This document shows, in pieces, positions 9,796 to 21,299 of a DNA stretch of 64,000 nt. Within the stretch, counting starts at the first letter, position 1. Each line of letters begins with the position of its first letter. The position numbers and the translations under genes were made by a program. The DNA is from Canna indica (Eukaryota > Streptophyta > Magnoliopsida > Zingiberales > Cannaceae). The notes below the pieces were generated by a model. It was not told the DNA's origin, searched no databases, and saw nothing but the letters and a program-made list of their open reading frames with translations. The stretch covers positions 47,050,001 through 47,114,000 of the forward strand of contig CP136891.1 of the NCBI GenBank assembly GCA_034359265.1. The letters are read 5' to 3'.

Positions 9796-11258
9796 TATTG
9801 GATGGACCTTGACACTAGAAGGGGGGGTTGAATAGTATCAATCCCCTTTTACACTTTTTTTTACTCAATTTAATCTTTAAGTAATGCAATTGTTCTTTGA
9901 TGATTGATATGATCACAATTCAATGACAACAATAAAAGCAAGTAAAGAGCAATGCAAACAAGAGTATTTTATAGTGGTTCGGCCAACCGCCTACTCCACC
10001 ATCTTGATTCCTTATCAAGGATTTCTAAACATTACTTTATAGAATTTATGTTTCCCTTTGAATACACTTGAGGGCACCCTTCTCCCTCACTTGGAGAACA
10101 CCTCAATCATATTCACCTAGGCAAAACACAATTCTACAAAGTTGAACCCTAAGTGTTTCCTAGCACACCTAGCAAGCTATCTCAAACTTGAAAGCAAGAT
10201 ACAATGAAGATCAAATACAAGGAAAGAGCTAAAGAATGAAAGATTGAACCAAGCTTCTTTCCACCGCCTTCTTGTCTTCAACTTGCAATTGGATGATGAC
10301 TCAAGAAGTGCAACACAGTTGAAGCAAAACAACGCCTAGTATTGATGTCGAGACTGGGAGCAGAGAGCGCGCAGAGGTGTAGATCTTTGAAGGCTTTAAA
10401 GAACTCTTTTTAATGCTCAATAATGTTTGCAAGAAGTTCTAAAGAAGTTAGGTGAGGGGTATTTATAACCCCTCACTCGAACGGCCCGTTCAACGGGTGA
10501 AAAATCGACTGTTGAAGCCGTTCGATCGCAGGGCCGGTCGATCGGTTGGTCGATCGACGGATCAACCGCCAGTGCGATCGCTGGCAGCTGAGAGAGGTCA
10601 ATCGACCGGCGGGTCCGACCGCCCACAATTCTTCCGACATTCGGTCGACACGTCGGTCGACCGAATGGTTGCAACGAGTCACGCGATTAGGCTATCTTAA
10701 GGTCGATCGACCAATTGGTCGACCGCTACCTTTCTGCCAATTTTTTCACCTCTGTCGGTCGACCAACCGGTCGACCGACGTAGCCCAGCTTGTTTGGCCT
10801 TTGCCACATTCGGTCGATCGACTGGTCGACTGAATGGCTTCTGCCAATTTTTTGCGATCTCCGATCGATCAGTCGGTCAATCGAATGGGCTGCTATGCTA
10901 TACTATTGCCCTGTTCGGTCAACCGAACCCTTGCTGAGGATGATTTCTTCCATGTCTTTTTACATGCCTTTTCTATGGGTTTGGTTACCAAGTTTCAACT
11001 AGGATAACCTTACAATTTTGGCTTGGGATAAACTATCCTAGAGACATATTACATTAATTCTACTTGTCTTAATCCCGAGCATTCTTCAATGATTTCTTCT
11101 TCCGTTTCTTTGACGATCTTTTCCATCGTCCTGTTTGAACGGATTTGGCATGCGTATCGCACCTCAACCTGAACTCAAAACTTCACACTTTGGATTAAAT
11201 ACATGTTTGTTATCATCAAAATAAAGATTGAGGCTTAAGAGAGACCCTTAAGCCAATA
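9796..11258 (-). repeat. copia-A 5' LTR
   Basis: Counterpart of 2988-4450. Terminal bases have drifted (TATTGG for TGTTGG, CCAATA for CCAACA). It carries a 12-bp extra half-palindrome near 10545 and lacks a half-palindrome near 10925 relative to the other LTR, so total length is the same. The conserved block at 9974-10030 has a different hairpin stem (CTTGAT/ATCAAG) from the other LTR at the same place. Confidence 0.92.
10452..10476 (-). promoter_or_regulatory. TATA box inside a perfect inverted repeat (copia-A 5' LTR)
   Basis: Same arms (GTGAGGGGT and ACCCCTCAC) and spacer ATTTATA as at 3646-3670. This would be the promoter of the element's genomic RNA, reading toward lower coordinates. Confidence 0.68.
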
Positions 11259-11263
11259 GTGTT

Positions 11264-11448
11264 AAATCTGTCTTCAATGCATGGCCGCAGATGAGCACTT
11301 CGCAGCCTTGAAAAATTGATTTGGCCATGATTACATCGCCCGTAGGCGTTGATACTAGAAATGGCCCGCCGAGCAAAGATGGTGCCATTGGTAACTCAGC
11401 AACAAATTTGGAAGATAAAAACGAGTGCATGGCACCCGGATCAAACAT
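11264..11448 (-). pseudogene. Ty3/gypsy protease N-terminal half
   Basis: The active-site region reads FDPGAMHSFLSSKF where the family has DSGATHSF; Ser to Pro and Thr to Met in the catalytic triad indicate loss of activity. It continues PFLVSTPTGDVIMA and GCEVLICGHALKTDLT and is then cut by copia-A; the rest is at 2516-2987. Confidence 0.85.
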
Positions 11449-11586
11449 AACATAAGCAGCAGATCAACATACTAAAATAGTACTTGTTACCACTGCTCTA
11501 GATGCCTCTGCTCCATCACGGTTCATGGCAAAAATTCGGGCAGACGGTTTCTCAGAGTGACTAGCTTGCGTCCCTCTGCTCTGCAT

Positions 11587-12777
11587 CTAACCCTTCTGTG
11601 CCACTAACCCTACTAACATCGGCGCCTTTCCTCTTGACAGCTCAGTTCTCTGGCCACCTCTGTTCGGGCAATCCTTCCTTAAGTGTCCCACCTGCCCACA
11701 TCTGAAGCATGCATCTGTGCAGCCATAGCAAGCTCCCCAGTGTTTTCGGTTACAAGGACCACACTGTGGCATGTCTGCCTTTTGAGAAGCGCCCCTTGTC
11801 TCTGCCTGTCTCATCGCCCCTTACCCTGAGTCTCTGCGGCCTTGGCTACTGCTGTGCCCACGACTCTGCTAGTAATCTGCGGTGGTCACAATTCCCTCCG
11901 ATTGCCACGACCGACCTCCTGACCCTTGAGGCCAAAACTTTTTCTTGGGCAGCCCATCTTTCCTCTCAAACAGCACCAGCGCTTCCTTCCGGAGGGCCTC
12001 ATCCACTACCCGAGCAAATGTGGAGTCCTCGGTGTAATGGATAAGCCTGCCTATCTGAGGTCTCAGACCCTCCACGAACCTCTTCACCCTAGCGGTTTCA
12101 GTAGCCACTAAAGTTGGATGGTACCTAGAGAGCCGGTTGAACTCCATTTCATAGTCTGCTACTGTCATACCTCCAGACCGGCGCAGCAACTCAAAATCTC
12201 ATGCCCGCTTATCGCGGACACTCATCGGCAAATACTGCTCCTCTATAGCTGCCCTAAATTCTTCCCAGGTGGGAGGTGGTGCATGTGCTGCCCTACGACC
12301 CCTCCAGGTATGCAACCAGTATTTGGCAGGCCCTCTTAGTTGCAGGCCGACCATGTGCGCTGCCGCCTCTGATGAACACTCCATCTCTATACACAGCTCG
12401 TAATAGTCCCCCAGAAATTCGGTGACTTCCACTTGCCGGTTCGTACCGGTGAATACTGGTGGCCTGAATTTGATGAAGTCTGCGTATGTAGGTGCTCCTG
12501 GGTCCCTGACCTGCGGCGCTACCTGTTCAGCCATCTCCGGTACCACAAGAGCTGCAGGTATCGGCTGGGGCGGTTGTTGTTGCTGCTGCATCTGTTGCCT
12601 TAACTCCCACTCCTTGCAGAGCGCTTCTGTTAATTGAGCTACCAGAGCCTGAAGCTGCACAACTGCAGAATCCTGGCCCTCTACCTCAGACTGTTCTCTT
12701 TCACGGCCTCGGCCTCGTCCCCGGCGTTCAGTGGAGTTGCTACCGCTACCACTCGGAGTAGCGTTTCGGGCCTCCAT
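11587..12777 (-). pseudogene. Ty3/gypsy gag
   Basis: The ATG at 12775-12777 opens MEARNATPSGSGSN, followed by an Arg/Gly-rich stretch and a Gln-rich region. The retrotransposon gag core is TEFLGDYYELCIEM, then GPAKYWLHTWRG and WEEFRAAIEEQYLP; a stop near 12198 breaks it, and the next frame continues MTVADYEMEFNRLSRYHP. A CCHC knuckle (CFRCGQVGHLRKDC) lies near 11660-11700. Stops near 12198 and 11820 inactivate it. The upstream methionine at 12816 is not homologous and is not preferred. Confidence 0.88.
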
Positions 12778-12980
12778 CAAACTATCACAAACAAATAATG
12801 ATTTCACAATTAACATTAACCAACCTATACGATTAAAATTTAAGTTACAAACCGCATGGTGCGCTGAGTGTAGTCGTGGTTGCCTGATCTCGTAGCATAA
12901 CTATATCGTACGTAGACATGCTAGAATATGCCTCGTTCGGTACTCAATTCCTAGTCGTAGTCAAGATCTAACCTGACGCT

Positions 12981-12992
12981 CTGATACCAACT
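12981..12992 (-). promoter_or_regulatory. Gypsy primer binding site
   Basis: Minus strand TTGGTATCAGAG lies a few bases inside the LTR that begins at 12994; it matches initiator tRNA-Met. Confidence 0.85.
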
Positions 12993-12993
12993 T

Positions 12994-15347
12994 TGTCACG
13001 TCCCAACTCAGGGTACGCGTGACCGGCCAGGGTACGTGCGAGTACCCCGAAGCCTACCATATGCACTGACCAATGACTCATAAAACACAACCACACCGAC
13101 GTGGAAATCGTAAAAAAAGCAACAATACCAAACTTTATTAGTTATTGAAAACAATTCAACCAAACCAAGTTCGAAAACATCACAAGGTTTTTAATAAACA
13201 TCTAAAGGTTCGCAAAGAAACATCTCCATGTTTTACAAAACCAACTCAGTGCATACACAAGACTCTACTCAACCACGACTACGACTATAAAGCTGCCAGC
13301 TAAGAGATCTGCACCCACGTCTGCCTCCTGCACGCCATGCCACCAAGTCGTACCTCACTGGTCGGGCTCTACAAAACAACAATAAATAAACGGTTAGTTC
13401 ACGAGGAACTCAGTGAGCGGTTCTTTCGAATCTTCACTCAAAACCTCGGCAAGATAACATATACAAGGTATGATACGAATAAGGAACTAAAATATGATCA
13501 CACCACAGAAGTTAATCAGTTTGCCAAGATAGAAGAATGGATGAACCGACCGCTCGGGCACTTATCCATTTCACTAGCTCGGCCGCTAATGGCCTAAAAA
13601 TTATAGATGGAAGGTTCGGTTCTTCCTTCTATATAACCAGGCCGATCGGCCTACCCAAAACTAGCCCATAAGGGAATCTCAATATGAACTTTCATGTCTC
13701 GGATCCATCGACTAGGATGGCCACTAGCCTCAGTAATCCTCCGGGTTAGGGATAGCTAGTCCCACCCAACTCGGGTCTACCATCAGCGTGACCCACTGAC
13801 GGAATCTCAAGACCCTCCGCCACTCGGGTCTAACACCTAGCGGGCCCACTGGTGCAATCTTAAGACCCTATAAACCGCTGAGTCGTGTGGTAGTCGTTCA
13901 GCTAATGACACTTCTTAGTAGACCATCTCAATCACAACCAGAGCTAGGTTATGCAAGTTTTCCTGTGTTTTGCTTTTCGGGCGTTGCCCATGTCCGACCC
14001 TCCCCCTCGAGTCGCACTACTAGGATATTGATATCCGCTAACTATCCCTAGGTGTAGAACCTAGTAAGTATACTTTGTCTCTAGGTTAAATGTCATCGCT
14101 AGGTACCGAAACCATTCTTTCTAGAGTTGTTAGAATTTACCGACTATAGATAATTGCTCGATCTACTATCGTCAACGACACTTGCCAAAAATAATCATGA
14201 ACAACAATTACCTTGTGAAAGCCGAATTAAAGAGAATAAATTCCATTAATTAAACCGATAAGGAACATGCAATATACATAGCAATGATTGAACATAATAT
14301 TTGAAAATTAATGGAGCCTTTCCTTTAATTCATATGCCATAACAAACCTATCCATGTATGTATTAGTAAGAACATTTCCATAACCATGAGAATATAGATC
14401 TATAGTTACTAACCAGTCCTAAGATGAACAACAATCGTATAATTTAATTTCAACCTATTACTAAGCATGTAAGTGTGAATCAAAACAACATAACATGAAA
14501 CCTAGCTTATTAATCTGAACAGTCCTGACTTTTTCACCCTTGCCCTTGCTCGGCCGACTCAAGCAAGGTAATACCTTGCTCGGCCGAGTCGTCTAGGAAA
14601 ATTGGGCATGTTTGCGACAACAACGCAAGCATCAATCCAAAAATCTAAAATATAACGAACATAAACGATCCATGAGTTGCAAGACGATCGAGGAAATTAG
14701 GGAAAATTTCGACATGACTTTTTCCCTTTTTCCTCTTATCGTCCAGCCCATAAAATACAAAGAAACCATGATTTAAAACATGAGATCACAGGTACATCAA
14801 TCGTTTAGAGTCCAACACGAGAAAACACGAGGATCGACAAGAAACTCGCAAAAGAATCCGATTTCAAAACTCCTAGGGTCGGCCACCCGCCTCCCTTCAC
14901 AATCACACTAACCACTCACCTTGATCGGATCACAAGGTAACCTCGATGAAGACGAGCTCCGATTTCCTCAAGCGTCGACGCGAACTCGGCACCGTCTCGC
15001 TCCCCCCTTCCTCTTGGACTACGTGCGGCTCTCTTCTTGAGCCGCACGGCTGGCTTGGGTGAGGGGTTTTATTCCCCTCATCACTTGACTAAAATGCCCC
15101 CTACCACTTACTTACCTCCTCATCCGACTCCACCTACCCCAGATTGAGTTCCGACTTGATTCGCGAACCCAATCTCAACCCAACTTGAGTCAACCAATTC
15201 CCATCCACCCAACTACCAATAATTGGTTATGATTTAAATTAATTTTACCTGTTATTCGAGGTGATCACGCGATTCGACCCGACTAGCTCCCGGCTCGATG
15301 GGCTGCATCACGAAAAATTTTTATATTAGGAAACCCTGGGTATTACA
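12994..15347 (-). repeat. Ty3/gypsy 5' LTR (2.35 kb)
   Basis: Runs from TGTCACGTCCC at the primer-site end to GGTATTACA. Related LTR pieces are at 41011-42420 (same orientation) and about 56485-57654 (opposite), which share the terminal block around 'gaccggccagg' and the 'cactgagtgagcggttc' type segment (here 13409-13425). No coding potential. A TATA hairpin lies at 15060-15080. Confidence 0.88.
15060..15080 (-). promoter_or_regulatory. TATA-like box in an inverted repeat (gypsy 5' LTR)
   Basis: Arms TGAGGGG and CCCCTCA (7 bp, perfect) flank TTTTATT, which is AATAAAA on the transcribed strand. The arrangement is the same as in the unrelated copia LTRs. Confidence 0.5.
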
Positions 15348-15789
15348 GATGAGGTAGCTAATTATGTAACTAATAAATTAATTATGTTGGAACCCAGTTA
15401 CTCTTAAGTGAAACTATAGAAATATATCACTCTACTTTCCAGCTTCTCATATGCAGTATTTGTTTTTTTACTGTTTTGGTATGTAGATGTATTTTCTTTG
15501 TGGTCTAGTCATTGTTCACACATCAACTTGTTGTAAAGATCAACTAATCTTCAGAGAGATCGTCTTGTATATCCTGAAATTACATGCAAACTTAGATCGC
15601 ACATGACAAGCTACATGATTTCGTGTATGTTATTCTCTTGTTCCGGATTAGTGAATCAAGCACAGTCCGTTGGACAAAAACATACCTGTTTGTAATGGTA
15701 ATTTTAGTTCTATTATATTCTTTTGTGACAGATTATAAAACTTTGCTTGCTATATCTTCTGATATGAGTCCAGCATAGAATAAACTATC
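15348..15789. other. Flank of the gypsy LTR, no gene seen
   Basis: AT-rich sequence between the gypsy LTR end and the broken phosphorylase-like gene. The final exon of that gene would be expected here on the minus strand, but I could not recognise it. Confidence 0.4.
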
Positions 15790-16540
15790 TGAACACTCAC
15801 CATGACAACAACAGCACTTTCCTCATCAACTGTTGACACCCCAAATTCCTTGAAGAGAAACTCTCTGTAGGCCGCATTATCCATTATCCAAAAACACATC
15901 TGCAGTCGATGCTTTTAGTCCAAACACTATTTTGGGAGCCTCAGGCAATCAATAACTATCATTAACACATCTTTGCAACTCCATCTGCAATGCAACCATT
16001 TAGCAACCTTTTCAGTGCCTATCATTTCTAGAGAACAAACACTCAAGTCAACAAGAAAAGTTAACCTCGAGCTGCTCTGCAACTTGGAACCATTCTGGGT
16101 TCGTTTGTAACCAGAGACTCCTCCATCTGTTTCCTAGTAGAATAGAATTCCTCAGTCTTGAATTTTATCCTGTAAAGTGAATTTCCACCCTTTGATGGAA
16201 TGTTGAATTCGCCAATATGTAGCTCCGGGAATGGCTCATCAGGTGACTCAAGTTTCTGAGAACAATAGAAGTATATTTTTCTTTTAGAACTTGTTGATTT
16301 CATTCATTTTGCATGAAATTGGGAAAAGGTTGTGCAAATTACCATCCATGTCCATGATCCTGTGAAGGCTGTAAACTTTGGGACACTAACATCACCAAGG
16401 GACATTGAGTCATTTGCACTTCCAGCTGTTCCATAGTGAACAATACCTCTCACATCGAACACATCTAAGAGAGTTTGAACAGTGATGCCTGCATTCAACT
16501 GGATCACAAACAACAAGTCAACTATTGATTGGTTCAATTA
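15790..16540 (-). pseudogene. Bark storage protein / nucleoside phosphorylase-like gene fragment
   Basis: Three exon-like blocks on the minus strand match the plant bark storage protein family (PNP_UDP_1 fold, related to MTA/SAH nucleosidases). Block 1 (about 16502-16346) reads LDVFDVRGIVHYGTAG and SLGDVSVPKFTAFTGSWTWM and ends at a GT donor. Block 2 (about 16256-16064) gives ESPDEPFPELHIGEFNIPS; a single-base frameshift near 16100 is needed to recover the family's NPEWFQVAEQLE. Block 3 (about 15985-15798) gives LQRCVND, an in-frame TGA, then STADVFLDN and EFLFKEFGVSTVDEESAVVVM, with a 7-bp GATAATG duplication. First and last exons are not visible. Either a decayed host gene or a fragment captured by the adjoining CACTA element. 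Confidence 0.8.
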
Positions 16541-17293
16541 TACAAATAAAAGAAAAATAATTTAAAAAGCTACACAAGAGCAAATTACCCTTCTCTGACC
16601 GGACATGCTATTGATCTTACTCATATGCTGGACATGCAAATTACTCATATGCTGGACTACATTGATCTTAACCTGCGCATGCTATTGCTTCTGATAGGGC
16701 CTTTTTCCTATCCGTTGGAAGACCATGCAAATGAGTGCACATGTAGTGCACATGTATACTTGAAAAAGTCTAACACTAGCTTGTTTTCAATCTTCTCCAA
16801 AAAAAAATACCAGTATGCCATCTCAGTTTTCAATTTCTGTAAATTGAAAATTGAAAATGAAATTGAACCAAATGTCATCCATACATTGGGCAGGCTGAGA
16901 TATTTTACTCTAATGTGCTATGTTTTAGGTTGAATCATGATCTCCTATGAATTTACTGGTGGTGGCCATTTCCCCAGCTAGTATGGCACTGCTGGCTCAT
17001 ACTGTCACTAAATTCTTGTTTCTAGTAATACATTATCTTCTTTATTTGGTTTTACTTGCTTTCGGAGTTGGACAGTTCAACAATGACTCATATGCTAATT
17101 CATAATATGTATGATAACTACAAAAACTGTAGCTGTGCCTTAGACAGTTGTCATATAGATATTTACATATTAGGTTATGTAGGTCCTATACTTGTTCTTT
17201 TTTTTTTTGCTCACTGCTGTTTTTGCATATAAGATTGTTTTGCTTTAATTCAGTGATGGTTTTAAATAATTGTTTTAATGTTTTCTTTTTTAG
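16541..17293. other. Non-coding stretch between gene fragment and CACTA-3 exons
   Basis: AT-rich, with a short direct duplication of 'actcatatgctgga' (16618-16657). It could hold decayed first-exon or intron sequence of the phosphorylase-like gene or CACTA-3 internal DNA. No ORF is convincing and no CACTA 5' terminus is visible. Confidence 0.35.
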
Positions 17294-18354
17294 GCCTGGT
17301 ACACCTGGGACCCCGCCATTCAAGCTCAGGTGGAGGATGCTTGGGAAGCTTACAATAAGAAACTTTTCAAGAATATCCTCCACCGTGCGCGGATGAGGCG
17401 CGGGCAAATATAGGCGGTAATCAGGATACGCCTATGGACGCACTGAAGGGACATGGGCCCAACTGGATAACGGGCCACGTATGAGATCAGCTATGTGACA
17501 TCTGGGCGTCCGAACTAGGAGTGGCAGGGTGCCTCCCGGACGGTGCACCGGAACCGGATGACGCTAGTTGAGGGATCCGTGGCCCGACATACCAGTGGGT
17601 CCATCCCATTTACTAGCCACGAGCGTCGCTTGGTAAGTAATTTAATAATTATTTTTATTATTTATTATTATTATAGAAAAACTAATTATATTTATTTTAT
17701 TGCAGGGGACACGAGACGAGCATGGGATGCTCATCCCGGCTGATCCTTTGAGGGTATTCGAGGAGACACATAGATATAGGCATGGTCCTCGCCGGGGTGA
17801 GTTCATTAGCGGGAGGTCAGAGACGATCCTGGTAAGTTAATATTTAATAAAGTTCATATTTTAAACAAATTATCTTAGTTCAATTATGTATAATTAATTT
17901 AATTAATCAATCTTTGAAGACCACGTATACTGAGTTGGTGACCCAGCAGGGAGGTGATCCTGCGCAGCATCAGCTTGATGCTGACACATGGATGCAGTTG
18001 ATAGGAGTCGACCACGGCCGTGTATATGGCATTAGCACAACGGCCCACGCACGGACATTGTTGCAGCCATAGGGCGCGGGGTCGTCTGCTTTCACCTCTT
18101 CCGCCGCTGGTCCATCAACATCACATGTGGGCCAGGATCGATTTGCAGCATTAGGGACTTCGTACGCAGCCTTACAGGCTTCTCACGCAGCCTTAGAGGC
18201 ACGCCTCATCACTGAGGTGGCCGCTATGAGGGAGTACATGACACACATTGCTTCTTCCATGCATGGTACTCCGACCCCTCCACTTCCGCCGTCGACGTCG
18301 GCTGATGCCCTCTCGCCACAGCCCCTCTCCTCACCGCCACATGAAGCGCGTTGA
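17294..18354 (+). pseudogene. CACTA-3 second gene (Ptta/En-Spm-like transposase), three decayed exons
   Basis: Exon-like blocks at about 17294-17632, 17706-17831 and 17920-18354 have GT..AG boundaries and align with exons 3-5 of the intact gene in CACTA-1 (35728-37272). Shared landmarks are WYTWDPAIQAQVEDAWEAY (CACTA-1: RYTWAEDQ...AAWEA), RNRMTLVEGSVARHTSGS (RNRMSGGAARHTSGS), a VFEETHRYRHG block (VFERTHRRAHG), and DHGRVYGI ahead of a coiled-coil tail. Frame breaks near 17412-17540 and a stop near 18071 show decay. The C-terminal open part (18127-18354) is Ala- and Pro-rich. Confidence 0.8.
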
Positions 18355-18559
18355 TGTATATTTTATTTTCTATTTTGATGTGGTAAACATGTTTACATAT
18401 GATATAAACATTATATTTTGATATAAATATGCTATCTCGTTTATTTTATAATTTGTTTATATTATAATTTGATGTCTCGTTTGATATATTAATAGGCATT
18501 TTAATCAAATACTCTAAACATGCATTCTAATCAAATACTAATAAATTATTTAAAAAAAA

Positions 18560-18866
18560 ACCACTTCTACGACGGCATTGCGATCGCGGTGCCGTCGTAG
18601 CAAACATATCGAATTGGTCGCCAAATGCGATCGTAATTGGCGACCAGTTCTGCGACGGCGCACGTGGTCGCGGAGCCATCATGAAGACACATTTTGCGAC
18701 GGCCTTCGCAGTCGCACTGCCGTATAAGCGCCGCAGATGTCACACAACCACATTCTGCGACGGCTTCGGTCCATCACCGAACGGCCGCAGAAGGTTTTTA
18801 CTTGCGACCGCGGTAGCCGTTTTGTGATGGCTTTGTCCATCGTAGATGACCAGTTTTTTAGTAGTG
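18560..18866 (+). repeat. CACTA-3 3' subterminal repeats and terminus
   Basis: Repeated GACGGC/GCCGTC units in both orientations (for example CTACGACGGC...GCCGTCGTAG at 18568-18599) lead to the end TTTTTTAGTAGTG at 18866, the reverse complement of CACTACTAAAAAA. This is a CACTA-type 3' end. Subterminal repeats of this kind bind the second element protein in En/Spm. The matching 5' end was not found. Confidence 0.75.
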
Positions 18867-18899
18867 AACTTAAATGAAATCAAGCAAAGTAAGGAGATG

Positions 18900-20047
18900 A
18901 TACCAAATATGATTATATGCCAATTTCCATGCCCATGGCATCATGATGAGTTGAAGTTGCAATCTTGAAGTGGTACAACCTTTGAATCCCCAAGCAACTC
19001 CAATCAACCAACTTCATCTCAACCTTGTGCGGTCGCTTCCCCTCATTGTCAATTGCCATAAAGCAAAGGTTTGCCTTCTCACTCTTGGTGTCCTCCTCGT
19101 TTGATGAGGATTCACTTTCCTCCCATGAAGGCATCATGGCCTTCTTCTTTTTGGTCATGACCCTTTTGTAAGGAGCGCAGGTAGAAGCCATCTTGAGTTC
19201 TGGGCAATCCTTCCTTAGGTGCCCCAACTTGTTTCAATAGTAGCAAGTGTAGCCTCCTTTACCTCTCCTCAGGCCACCCCTTATGAATCTCACGAACCTT
19301 TTTGTCATCATTGCCATCTCTTCTTGCTCATCAAAGTCTTCTTCGGATGATAAGGGTTCTTCGGCTCGGTGTGATGCTTTTAAAGCAATGGTCTTGCTTT
19401 TGGTGGCATCTTCCTCCTTGTGTGCCCTCATGGGGTCTCATGAGTCATGAGAGATCCAATGAGTTAGATGATTTTCATAGTTGCCAAATCCTTGGCTTCT
19501 ATGATGGCAATCACCTTTGGCTCCCAAGTCTTGGAAAGAGATCGGAGGAGCTTCCTTACCTTCTCCTCTTCTCTAATGTCTTTACCAAGGTTGCATAAAC
19601 CATTAGTAATATTTTGAAAGCGTGCATACATTTCATCAACAGTTTCATGCAATTGCATTCTAAACATTTCATAGTCATGCATGAGGAGGTTAATCTTGGA
19701 CTCCTTAGGTTGTGAGGTACCTTCATGTGTAGTCTCTAGGACATTCCAAAGTTCAAAGGTTGACTTACAAGTTGAGGTCCTATTAAACTCATTATATAAT
19801 AGGAATACCACAATACAAATCATTCTTGGCCTTGGCATTTGCATTGAAGAGTTTGACCTCATCTTGGTTCCATTCATCCATATTTTTTGTAGGTTGCTTA
19901 TATTCTTCTTGAATCATCCTCCATAAATTCGTGCCTAGTGACTGAAGGAACATCCATTGTAATCTTCCAATAGGCATAGTTGTTTCCATTGAAAAGTGGT
20001 GGAGTATGAGTAGATGACCCTTGAGCGAGTTTGATTTCAGTAGACAT
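18900..20047 (-). pseudogene. Copia gag fragment (copia-C)
   Basis: Starts at the ATG near 20045-20047 (MSTEIKLAQGS), followed by NGNNYAYWKI, FNRTSTCKSTFELWNVLETT, NLLMHDYEMFRM and EEEKVRKLLRSLS. Remains of the GHLRKDCPELKM knuckle and a Ser/Glu-rich segment lie near 19227-19080, with frame breaks near 19450 and 19232. The sequence resembles copia-A and copia-B gag. It loses homology near 18960, close to the CACTA-3 terminus; no pol follows. Confidence 0.85.
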
Positions 20048-20099
20048 TCTAAGTTGTAGGGTAGATGGTTAAATGTAGATCTACGACCTTGCTCCGATA

Positions 20100-21236
20100 A
20101 GCAACTTAATACTTTAGCACGAGTTCTTTGAATATGGATGTTATAGGTGATAAGCTAAGCTCAATAAGCAAGTAAATAATCAAGTAAGAGACAATGCAAA
20201 CACTAATGATATATAGTGGTTCGGCCAACCCACCTACTCTACTACCTTGGCGCATCACCAAGGATTTCTAACCTTAACACTTTATAGATGAAATATTTTC
20301 CTAAGAATACAATGAGGATTTAGTTCTCAACCCTTTAAGAAAACCTCAACACTTATTCTGTAGCAAAACAAATCTCTACAATCACACCAAGGTGTTTCAC
20401 ATGCACAATAAAGGAGCAATAAATGGAAAACAAATTTGTTGTGCTCCTTTCTCTAGACTTCCAACACCTCAAGTAGATGAAGAGCTTTTGCAATTCAGAG
20501 GGTTGAAGATTGAAGACCACCACTTGAGAGTGTAGAAGTAAGAACTAGGGCTTTAGATTACTCTTTGAAGGCTCAAACACTTAAAGATTTGCTTAATGAA
20601 AAGTTAGGAGACAATAGAACGCAAATTTGGGAGCTTATATAGAGATCCCAAAGATAGGAGCTCGGTTTCCAACAAGCTCAACTGGTAGAAATTGAAAATA
20701 GAACCATTGGGGGCATTTTGGGAATTCTGGAAAGTTTGACTAGTTGATTCTGGGAATACTTGCAAAGTACCGGTGTTTCCCTGGCTATTCCGAAATGTCA
20801 GTCCAGATTGTTCCGAGTTGTTTCGGGTTATCCATCCGGGTTGTTCCAGGTTGTTCCGTGATGTCCATCCGGGTTATTTCGGGTTATCCATGCTAATTGT
20901 TTCGGGTTGTTCCGATATGTTACAACATCTCTTCCGGAATGTTGTTTATGACTTGAAAACTCTTGGTAATTAATTAGGTTCATATCCTAGGGATATTTTT
21001 CATCATTACGAGGGTTAATACAATCATTCTAGACACCTTAAACCTAAACTCTATTCTTCACGAAGAGTCCCAAGCATCGACGAGCGACATTATCGATTTC
21101 TCTGATTTTTCCGATTGGGGACGTCGCGTGCTAACCGATATGGAACCTAAAAATATTTCTCCATGAAAATATTAGTTCCATGTTTGTTATCATCAAAATC
21201 GAGATTAAGACCAAGGTTGAAAACTTTAGGCCAACG
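20100..21236 (-). repeat. copia-C 5' LTR
   Basis: Lies directly upstream of the copia-C gag with a degenerate primer site (20081-20099, 'gctccgataa' for 'gctctgatacc'). It contains the conserved block at 20211-20268 with hairpin CCTTGG/CCAAGG and ends with 'ttccatgtttgttatcatcaa' followed by GGCCAAC near 21235. A TATA-like sequence (TTATATAG) at 20626-20652 is enclosed by TTTGGGA and TCCCAAA. Instead of GGTCGACC palindromes its U3 has direct repeats with the core GTTGTTYCGGGTTATCCATC (20776-20935). Confidence 0.8.
20626..20652 (-). promoter_or_regulatory. TATA-like box in an inverted repeat (copia-C LTR)
   Basis: Arms TTTGGGA (20626-20632) and TCCCAAA (20646-20652), perfect 7 bp, enclose GCTTATATAGAGA. 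The arms differ from those of copia-A but sit at the same place in the LTR. Confidence 0.55.
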
Positions 21237-21299
21237 TAATAGTTCTAGTCTAGTCCACAACCCCCGAGCTCGGTCGGAGTCTGAAGGACTGTGTGTCGA

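Larger units (their letters stand above)
2988..11258 (-). mobile_element. copia-A: full-length Sirevirus-like Ty1/copia element
   Basis: Two LTRs of equal length (2988-4450 and 9796-11258, 1463 bp each) bound an internal region with, on the minus strand, primer binding site, gag, protease, integrase, RT, RNase H and polypurine tracts. Integrase before RT is the Ty1/copia order. The flanks are gtgtc (2983-2987) and gtgtt (11259-11263), a 5-bp target duplication with one change, inside the gypsy protease. Long LTRs, a large gag, several polypurine tracts and palindrome clusters in the LTRs are features described for Sireviruses. Stops in gag, RT and RNase H make it non-autonomous. It is younger than the gypsy host. 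Confidence 0.92.
1246..15347 (-). mobile_element. Ty3/gypsy retrotransposon, 3'-truncated, split by copia-A
   Basis: Read on the minus strand the order is 5' LTR (12994-15347), primer binding site (12981-12992), gag (12777 to about 11587), protease, reverse transcriptase, RNase H; the sequence then stops near 1246 before any integrase or 3' LTR. This domain order (RT-RH before the expected integrase) is that of Ty3/gypsy. The LTR start and end (TGTCACG... and ...TATTACA on the plus strand) and the RT style suggest a chromovirus of the Tekay/Del type, but the chromodomain end is missing, so the lineage is inference. A complete copia element lies inside the protease. Several in-frame stops show it is dead. 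Confidence 0.9.
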
